Assembly (NCBI GenBank): GCA_903864555.1
Contig: CAIPGJ010001027.1
Coordinates: 1 to 5,864 of the forward strand
Reading direction: 5' to 3'
Length of the DNA: 5,864 bases
Origin: an uncultured Pseudomonadota bacterium
Lineage (GTDB): Bacteria; Pseudomonadota; Gammaproteobacteria; Burkholderiales; SG8-39
The notes beneath the pieces are model-generated. The model was not told the DNA's origin and searched no databases. It saw only the letters and a list, made by a program, of their open reading frames with translations. Shown one piece after another: positions 1-5,864 of the stretch (its first letter is position 1; each line of letters starts with the position of its first letter). Position numbers and translations under genes: made by a program.

Positions 1-1374
<1,374 letters not shown>

Positions 1375-1422
1375 GCGGGTTTCTCCTGTGGGGTAATGGG
1401 TAGTGGGGTGAAAGGCTTGGCG

Positions 1423-2349
1423 TCAGCCGCCGGCGTGGAAGGGCTTGCCCAGTGAGGCCGGTGCATTGCGGCGGATGGCGTTCTGGTCGGACGAGATGGC
1501 CACCAGCACGATGATGGTGGCGAGATAGGGCAGGCTGGACAGGGCAAACACCGAGACGTGCACATTGATGGCCTGCAGGTATAAGCCGAGTGCCGAGACG
1601 CCGCCAAATAGCAGCGCGCCCAGACCCACGCGGGCGGGCCGCCAGGTGGCAAACACCACCAGCGCCAGCGCAATCCAGCCATTGCCCGAGGTCAGGCCCT
1701 CCTGCCACATCTTGAACTGGGCCACCGCGTAATAGCAGCCGGCCAGTCCGGCCATGGCGCCGCCGAAGGCCACTGCGCCATAGCGCACCGCCATCACCGG
1801 CAGCCCCAGCGAGCGGGCCACCGAAGGCGATTCGCCGACGCAGCGCAGGATCAGTCCGGCGCGCGAGCGGTACAGGAACCAGCTGATGATGCCCAGCAAC
1901 GCAAGGGTGGCGTATCCCAGTGCTGACATGGAAAACAGCGATGGTCCCAGCAGCGGCAACTCCGACAGGTAGGGGATGGGCAGCTCGGCGAAGGAGTCCG
2001 GCGCGCGGTAGCCGACATACTGTCGGCCGAGGAAGGCGGACAGGCCCGTGCCCAGTATGGTGAGCGAGAGCCCTGCGGCCACCTGGTTGGCCTGCAAGGT
2101 GAGGGTGACAAAGCCGAAGATCAGGGCGAACAGCGCGCCGGCCAGCAGCGCCGCGATCACCGCGCCGGGCAGTCCGCCACCGTGGGTGACGGCAACGAAG
2201 GCCGCCAGGGCTCCCACCAGCATCATGCCTTCCAGTCCCAGGTTGAGCACACCCGCGCGCTCGGCCACCAGTTCGCCCAGTGCTGCCAGCATCAGCGGAA
2301 TCGCCGCCGCCAGGGCGCTGGCGAGCAGGGGATTGAGCGATTCGATCAT
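1423..2349 (-). CDS. ABC transporter permease 2 of a BMP-type purine importer (NupQ/YufQ-like)
   Basis: A 308-residue, very hydrophobic inner-membrane protein of the BPD_transp_2 family (PF02653), of usual length for the shorter permease of BMP systems. Conserved landmarks are GELVAERAGVLNLGLEGMML (25-44), QANQVAAGLSLTILGTGLSA (86-105) and the cytoplasmic loop GESPSVARSLGLPV (172-185), which probably contacts the ATPase. About eight to ten membrane segments are apparent, for example at 10-25, 39-54, 61-84, 92-107, 142-160, 186-210, 225-258 and 267-285. The ATG at 2349 overlaps the upstream permease stop by four bases (ATGA), and GGAGG (2358-2354) lies 4 bases ahead of it, which fixes the start. 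It should form a heterodimer with permease 1 and be driven by the double-domain ATPase. Bacillus NupP/NupQ and Lactococcus NupB/NupC are the known comparators for nucleoside uptake. Confidence 0.93.
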   Translation of the reverse strand: MIESLNPLLASALAAAIPLMLAALGELVAERAGVLNLGLEGMMLVGALAAFVAVTHGGGLPGAVIAALLAGALFALIFGFVTLTLQANQVAAGLSLTILGTGLSAFLGRQYVGYRAPDSFAELPIPYLSELPLLGPSLFSMSALGYATLALLGIISWFLYRSRAGLILRCVGESPSVARSLGLPVMAVRYGAVAFGGAMAGLAGCYYAVAQFKMWQEGLTSGNGWIALALVVFATWRPARVGLGALLFGGVSALGLYLQAINVHVSVFALSSLPYLATIIVLVAISSDQNAIRRNAPASLGKPFHAGG

Positions 2350-3512
2350 GCTGCCTCCGCGGTGGGTGCCGGTGTGGCGGGATCAGCGGCTGCGGGCCGT
2401 GGCCTGCGTCGCTCCACCCGATAGTTGACCAGCACGTCACAGCCCAGCAGGAACATCAGCAGCATGCCCTGGAAGACCAGGCTCATGGCCTTGGGCAGTT
2501 GCAGGGCGATCTGCGCCGATTCGCCGCCGAGATAGAGCAGGGCCATGAGCAGGGCGGCCAGCACGATGCCAAAGGCGTGCAGGCGCCCGAGCGAGGCCAC
2601 GATGATGGCGGTGAAGCCGTAGCCGGGCGTCCAGCGGTCATTGAGCTGCCCCATGGGGCCGGCCACTTCGGTGGCACCGGCCAGGCCGGCGGCGGCACCG
2701 CTGATCAGCAGGGCCACCCAGACCAGCTTTTTCTCCGAGAAGCCGGCATAACGCGCTGCGGCTGGCGCCTGGCCGGCTACGGCCAGCTGGAAGCCGAGGA
2801 AGGACCGGTTCATGAACAGCCAGGCCAGTGGTACGGCGATGATGGTGAGCAGGATGGACAGGTTGAGGCGCGTACCTTCCATGAGGCTGTCCAGTCCCAG
2901 CCCCTCCCAGTTGGCGAGCACGGGAAACAGCGCGTCATCGTTGAAGCTGACCGTGAAGGGGAAGTTATTGCTTTGCGGGTCCTGCCACGGACCGTAGACA
3001 AGGTACTTCACCAGCATGTCGGCCACATAGGTGAGCATCAGGCTCACCAGTATCTCGTTGGTGCGCAGGTGGGCACGCAGGAAGGCGGTGATCCCTGCCC
3101 AGGCAGCGCCACCCAGGGCGCCGGCCACGATCATCGCGGGCAGCAGCCACCACAGGCCGCCCGCGTTGTCTTCGCGATGGAACCAGATGGCGAGGCCTGT
3201 GGCAAAAATGCCGCCCAGGTACATCTGTCCCTCGGCGCCGATGTTCCAGATGTTGGCCCGAAAGCCGATCGCCAGGCCCAGTGCGATCAGGCACAGGGGC
3301 GAAGCCTTCAGCAGCAGCTCCGAGATGCCGTTGATGTCGCTCACCGGGTCGATGAAGAACACGCGGAAGGCCACCAGGGGGTTGTGTCCCAGCGCCGCAA
3401 AGATGATCAGGCCCACCAGCAGGGTGAGGGCCACCGCCAACAATGGCGCCAGCACCAGCATGGATTGCGAGGGCGCGGCGCGCGGCACCAGTCGCAGCGG
3501 CGAGCGCATCAT
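2346..3512 (-). CDS. ABC transporter permease 1 of a BMP-type purine importer (NupP/YufP-like)
   Basis: A 388-residue inner-membrane permease (BPD_transp_2 family), the longer partner typical of BMP systems. It starts [10 protein letters not shown] with a first membrane segment at about 19-41. The signature [19 protein letters not shown] (83-101) is highly characteristic, followed by [20 protein letters not shown] (150-169), a periplasmic loop around 173-210, and the cytoplasmic loop [17 protein letters not shown] (247-263). The C-terminus ends in a basic, Pro/Ala-rich tail ([11 protein letters not shown]...). The open frame runs much further upstream, but that part is antisense-type noise across the ATPase gene. 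The ATG at 3512 is chosen because it overlaps the ATPase stop as ATGA and has GGAG (3526-3523) 10 bases ahead; the second ATG at 3509 is possible. Overlaps at both ends indicate co-translation with its neighbours. Confidence 0.93.
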   Translation of the reverse strand: MMRSPLRLVPRAAPSQSMLVLAPLLAVALTLLVGLIIFAALGHNPLVAFRVFFIDPVSDINGISELLLKASPLCLIALGLAIGFRANIWNIGAEGQMYLGGIFATGLAIWFHREDNAGGLWWLLPAMIVAGALGGAAWAGITAFLRAHLRTNEILVSLMLTYVADMLVKYLVYGPWQDPQSNNFPFTVSFNDDALFPVLANWEGLGLDSLMEGTRLNLSILLTIIAVPLAWLFMNRSFLGFQLAVAGQAPAAARYAGFSEKKLVWVALLISGAAAGLAGATEVAGPMGQLNDRWTPGYGFTAIIVASLGRLHAFGIVLAALLMALLYLGGESAQIALQLPKAMSLVFQGMLLMFLLGCDVLVNYRVERRRPRPAAADPATPAPTAEAA

Positions 3513-5077
3513 GCGGGGCTGACTCCGGTGGAAGCGTCCGGGGCATGGCCGGTGGCAGTGGCATCGGGAAACAGTCCGGCCATCCAGGTGCCGATCTCCT
3601 GGGCGTTGGTGTCGGACACATCGCGCACCGGGGACAGCTTGCCACCGGCGATCACGGCGACCTGGTTGCAGGTTTCCAGGATCTCCCCGAGGTCCTCGGA
3701 GATGACCAGCACCGCGACGCCGTGGGCGGCCAGGTCGATGAGTTGCTGGCGGATCAGGGCCGATGCGGCGACATCCACGCCCCAGGTGGGCTGGGCCACG
3801 ATCATCACGCGCGGCGACTGGCGCAACTCGCGCCCGACGATGTACTTCTGCAGGTTGCCGCCGGACAGGCTCTGGGCTGGCGCCGAAATGCCGCCGCAGC
3901 GCACGTCGAAGTCCTTGATGCAGGCAGCGGCAAAAGCGCCGGCAGCCCCGGTATCCACCAGGCCGTGCCTGACCATGCCTTGGCGGTGGGCAGTCAGCAG
4001 GCCGTTCTCCATCAGGCTCATCGGAGGGACCGCACCGCGTCCCAGGCGCTCCTCGGGCACGAAGGCCAGGCCCATCGCACGCCGGCTGGCGGCTGACATC
4101 TGCCCCACCGGCAATCCGTTCAACCATATGGACTGGGCCTCTTCAACCGGCTGCTCGCCGGTGAGTGCGGCCAGCAGTTCCGCCTGTCCATTGCCGGAGA
4201 TGCCGGCAATGCCGAGGACCTCGCCGGTGCGCAGGCGCAGGTTGATGCCTTTGAGCGCCGTGCCGAAGGGGCCGTCGCCCGGCACCGAGAGGGACATGAC
4301 TTCCAGCGCAAGCTCACCGACTTCTGTTTCACGCCGGCGTGTCTCCGGAAAGTCGCGGCCTATCATCAGCTCGGCCAGGCGGCGTTCCGGTTCCACGCGC
4401 GGGTCGACTTCGGCGATGAAGCGGCCGCCGCGCAGCACCGTGGCCCGGTGGCACAGGCGGCGGATCTCGTCCAGCTTGTGACTGATATAGACAATGGCAG
4501 TGCCCTCGGCGGCGAGCAGGCGCAGGGTGTCGAACAACTGGTCGACCGCCTGCGGCGTCAGCACCGAGGTGGGCTCGTCCATGATCAACAGGCGGGGCGA
4601 TTGCAGCAGGCAGCGCACGATTTCCACCCGCTGGCGCTCGCCCACGGAAAGTTCGTGCACGGCGCGCCACGGGTTCAGCGACAGCCCGTAACGCTCCGAG
4701 ACCTCGCTGATGCGCAGGGCCAGGGCCTTCAGGTCGAATCGGCCGGGCAGGGCCAGGGCCATGTTCTCGACCACGTTGATGGATTCGAACAGCGAGAAGT
4801 GCTGGAACACCATGGCGATGCCCAGGGCACGGGCTTCACCCGGACTGCCGATGCTGACCGGCGCGCCATTCCACGCCATGCTGCCCGAATCGGGGCGCAG
4901 CGCGCCATAGATCATCTTCATCAGGGTGCTCTTGCCCGCGCCGTTTTCGCCCAGCACGGCGTGGATTTCACCAGTCCTCACATCGAGGTCCACGCCATCG
5001 ACGGCAACGATCGACGGAAAGGCCTTGCGCACCTTGTACAGGCGCAACAGCGGTGGGCTGGAATGCTGGTCGCTCAC
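3509..5077 (-). CDS. Double-domain ABC transporter ATPase of a BMP-type purine importer (NupO/YufO-like)
   Basis: A 522-residue cytoplasmic protein with two ATP-binding domains in tandem, the usual size for sugar/nucleoside importer ATPases of the RbsA/YufO type. Domain 1 is complete: Walker A GENGAGKS (43-50), Q-loop Gln92, signature LSVGERQR (143-150), Walker B LLIMDEPT (163-170) and switch His200. Domain 2 is degenerate: the Walker A position reads GISGNGQAE (292-300) without the lysine, the signature LSGGNLQK (404-411) is intact, Walker B reads VMIVAQPTWGVD (424-435) with Gln replacing the catalytic Glu, and ISEDL (459-463) replaces the switch His. This pattern is common in the family and implies one hydrolytic site. 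The start is a GTG (5077-5075); AGGA (5083-5080) lies only 2 bases ahead, which is poorly spaced. The N-terminus aligns with the usual family start, so GTG is kept. It is the first transporter gene of the minus-strand operon and overlaps permease 1 by four bases. Confidence 0.94.
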   Translation of the reverse strand: MSDQHSSPPLLRLYKVRKAFPSIVAVDGVDLDVRTGEIHAVLGENGAGKSTLMKMIYGALRPDSGSMAWNGAPVSIGSPGEARALGIAMVFQHFSLFESINVVENMALALPGRFDLKALALRISEVSERYGLSLNPWRAVHELSVGERQRVEIVRCLLQSPRLLIMDEPTSVLTPQAVDQLFDTLRLLAAEGTAIVYISHKLDEIRRLCHRATVLRGGRFIAEVDPRVEPERRLAELMIGRDFPETRRRETEVGELALEVMSLSVPGDGPFGTALKGINLRLRTGEVLGIAGISGNGQAELLAALTGEQPVEEAQSIWLNGLPVGQMSAASRRAMGLAFVPEERLGRGAVPPMSLMENGLLTAHRQGMVRHGLVDTGAAGAFAAACIKDFDVRCGGISAPAQSLSGGNLQKYIVGRELRQSPRVMIVAQPTWGVDVAASALIRQQLIDLAAHGVAVLVISEDLGEILETCNQVAVIAGGKLSPVRDVSDTNAQEIGTWMAGLFPDATATGHAPDASTGVSPA

Positions 5078-5148
5078 GTTCCTGGGTGTTCTGTCTGCAA
5101 GCCGGTGGCTGGATGCATCTGGCGGGCGGGAAAGTGGTAGTGGTTCAT
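5074..5148 (-). CDS. Possible 24-residue leader ORF overlapping the ATPase start
   Basis: On the minus strand an ATG at 5148 opens a 24-codon frame, MNHYHFPARQMHPATGLQTE followed by HPGT, whose TGA (5076-5074) overlaps the GTG start of the ATPase as GTGA. This copies the ATGA layout of the two later junctions in the same operon. AAGGA (5154-5150) precedes the ATG, but with only one base between them, so initiation would be weak. I recognise no family. It could be a translated leader that couples ribosomes to the poorly spaced GTG of the ATPase, or a chance frame. Confidence is low. Confidence 0.25.
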   Translation of the reverse strand: MNHYHFPARQMHPATGLQTEHPGT

Positions 5149-5360
5149 GTCCTTACCCAAAGCATAGCGTATGCCATGAAGGATATGGCAGGCCGCCTGC
5201 CGCTGGCTGCAGGCTGTCAGTTGCGTTTGCGGGTGATGCCTCCCTGGCGCTCATGTCTGGTGCGGATTGCGAATGCACGCACATGCAAGGTGCCTGCCGG
5301 TAGCCGCGAGCATCTCCGGGCAGTTCCAGTGGCGGTCCGGCTGGATATCTTGCATCTCGT

Positions 5361-5384
5361 CTGGTATACCAGTTGGTGCACCAG
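5361..5384. promoter_or_regulatory. Tandem palindromic operator candidate (GntR-like)
   Basis: CTGGTATACCAG (5361-5372) is a perfect 12-base palindrome, followed with no gap by TTGGTGCACCAG (5373-5384), which has a perfect 10-base palindromic core. The two units match at 9 of 12 positions and their centres are 12 bases apart. The TGGT-N2-ACCA form resembles operators of FadR/GntR-type regulators, from general knowledge of that family. The site lies 283 bases from the ATPase start and 267 bases from the Tsx-like start, so it could serve both directions. No regulator gene is in the window. The palindromes are seen directly; the factor and function are inferred. Confidence 0.5.
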
Positions 5385-5605
5385 AAGCAGGCGAGTGATG
5401 GCCTTGTCGCACAAATGCAATGCGCCGGTGCTGCAGATCATTCCGGTCTGCACCGACATGGTGAGATGGCCCTTCCTGAGCAGTGCAGCGGTCTGTACAT
5501 CATCGTGCTTTGCGCAATGAATCAATGCCGACATTCGCTGCGGCACGCTTTTCGCTTAAGGGCCTTGCATCGGCCAAGTGGAAGACAGCCTGGGCGACAA
5601 GCAAA

Positions 5606-5619
5606 GTGCCGACAGGCAC
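5606..5619 (+). other. Small GC-rich hairpin in the leader of the Tsx-like gene
   Basis: GTGCC and GGCAC form a 5-pair stem around the four-base loop GACA, ending 32 bases before the ATG at 5652. It may slightly affect the 5' end of the mRNA, but a stem this short can arise by chance. It does not hide the ribosome binding site. Confidence 0.25.
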
Positions 5620-5651
5620 CCATCCATTGCATTGTTTAGAGGGAGAAGAAG

Positions 5652-5864
5652 ATGAAAGTATCAAATCGTTCCGGTGCCGTCACGTTGCGTGTCAAACCGC
5701 TCATCACCGCTCTGGCCGTGATTGGCATGCTGGCCACATCGGGACAGGCTGCTGCTGCCGAATGGAGCGACACCTCCATCAGCTTCAGGGCCGGCAACAA
5801 GTACCACGAGCCCTTCAACCGCCAGGACATCGGCAAGACGATCATCGGCTTCACCCACGTCAGC
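5652..5864 (+). CDS. Tsx-like nucleoside-type outer-membrane channel, N-terminal part (cut by window edge)
   Basis: The first 71 codons are present; the gene runs off the right edge. Residues 1-36 form a clear Sec signal peptide: basic start (MKVSNRSGAVTLRVK), hydrophobic segment around 17-29, and an AAAA cleavage region before EWSD. The mature start EWSDTSISFRAGNKYHEPFN (37-56), followed by RQDIGKTIIGFTHVS, matches my recollection of proteobacterial outer envelope proteins annotated as nucleoside-specific Tsx-type channels (Channel_Tsx, PF03502), whose first strand typically reads WSDT..YRYGT.F.EP followed by D..KN...THV. Alternating polar and hydrophobic residues fit an outer-membrane beta strand. 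The ATG at 5652 has GGGAG (5641-5645) 6 bases ahead, a good ribosome binding site. The gene is divergent from the purine importer operon, and its likely role is passage of nucleosides across the outer membrane. The signal peptide is certain; the family call is moderately sure because most of the barrel is missing. Confidence 0.7.
   Translation, partial: MKVSNRSGAVTLRVKPLITALAVIGMLATSGQAAAAEWSDTSISFRAGNKYHEPFNRQDIGKTIIGFTHVS

Larger units (their letters stand above)
5078..5651. other. Divergent intergenic region between the ATPase gene and the Tsx-like gene
   Basis: This 574-base stretch separates two genes pointing away from each other, so it should carry promoters for both. Base composition is visibly less GC-rich than the genes. 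I see no convincing protein gene: the frames in it lack recognisable motifs and good ribosome binding sites, apart from the possible leader ORF at 5148-5074. It contains the tandem palindromes at 5361-5384, small inverted repeats (5162-5174, 5606-5619), and an imperfect one with arms at 5426-5431 and 5450-5455. I could not assign a sigma70 promoter with good matches at both boxes and normal spacing on either strand; the nearest on the minus strand is CTGCCA (5191-5186) and TATGCT (5166-5161) with an overlong 19-base spacer. Confidence 0.7.

Noticed and set aside
3513..4127. Upstream extension of permease 1 to an earlier ATG at 4127
   Set aside because: The extra 205 residues are an out-of-frame reading of the ATPase gene, rich in Arg, Pro and Gly. 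The permease proper begins with [10 protein letters not shown] at the ATGA overlap.
2499..4481. A 660-codon open frame on the plus strand
   Set aside because: It lies antisense to the ATPase and permease 1, which have clear family motifs. Its translation is low-complexity and rich in Gln, Gly and Arg, as expected from the opposite strand of a high-GC gene.
5078..5148. Purine riboswitch ahead of the ATPase gene
   Set aside because: I see neither the conserved three-way-junction core nor the paired loop sequences of purine riboswitches in the leader.
5162..5174. GCATA-GCG-TATGC inverted repeat as a regulatory site
   Set aside because: The arms are only 5 bases with no repeat copies nearby, so chance cannot be excluded.
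5222..5232. TGCGTTTGCGG as a PurR-type operator
   Set aside because: Only one half matches the ACGCAAACGTTTGCGT consensus; the other half matches about 2 of 8 positions.
5053..5520. A 155-codon plus-strand frame from within the ATPase gene into the intergenic region
   Set aside because: The start lies antisense inside the ATPase gene and the product has no family features; its composition looks random.
5217..5546. A 109-codon minus-strand frame in the divergent region
   Set aside because: There is no recognisable motif, no suitable ribosome binding site and an unusual composition, and it runs straight through the tandem palindromes.

Overview
The window looks like a purine (nucleobase or nucleoside) uptake and salvage locus from a high-GC Gram-negative bacterium. 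Sec-type signal peptides without a lipobox cysteine, on a soluble binding protein and on an outer-membrane-type channel, indicate a periplasm. GC content and codon use suggest a proteobacterium, most likely beta or gamma; this is an inference and no marker gene is present.

Layout, left to right. Positions 1-148 (minus strand) hold the first 49 codons of a purine deaminase of the adenosine/adenine deaminase family, cut by the window edge. Positions 149-279 are a short gap with a strong hairpin just after the neighbouring stop codon. Positions 280-1374 (minus) encode a BMP/PnrA-type periplasmic binding protein. Positions 1423-2349 and 2346-3512 (minus) encode the two inner-membrane permeases. 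Positions 3509-5077 (minus) encode a double-domain ABC ATPase. Positions 5078-5651 are a non-coding divergent region with two adjacent perfect palindromes (5361-5384) that look like a GntR-type operator. Positions 5652-5864 (plus) hold the start of a divergent gene for a signal-peptide-bearing protein resembling Tsx-type nucleoside channels, cut by the right edge.

Transcription of the minus-strand cluster runs ATPase, permease 1, permease 2, binding protein, deaminase. The ATPase/permease 1 and permease 1/permease 2 junctions are ATGA four-base overlaps, which suggests translational coupling. The binding-protein gene has its own strong ribosome binding site after a 48-base gap and a hairpin behind it, as expected for a component needed in excess.

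Together the genes outline a route from outside to cytoplasm: outer-membrane channel, periplasmic capture, ATP-driven import, then deamination. The N-terminal motif of the deaminase ([11 protein letters not shown]) resembles adenine deaminases of the Aah1/PA0148 type more than classical adenosine deaminases, so adenine may be one substrate. I saw no mobile elements, CRISPR arrays, or tRNA/rRNA genes. The locus is largely a known type; the regulatory features and the substrate question are the parts worth a second look.
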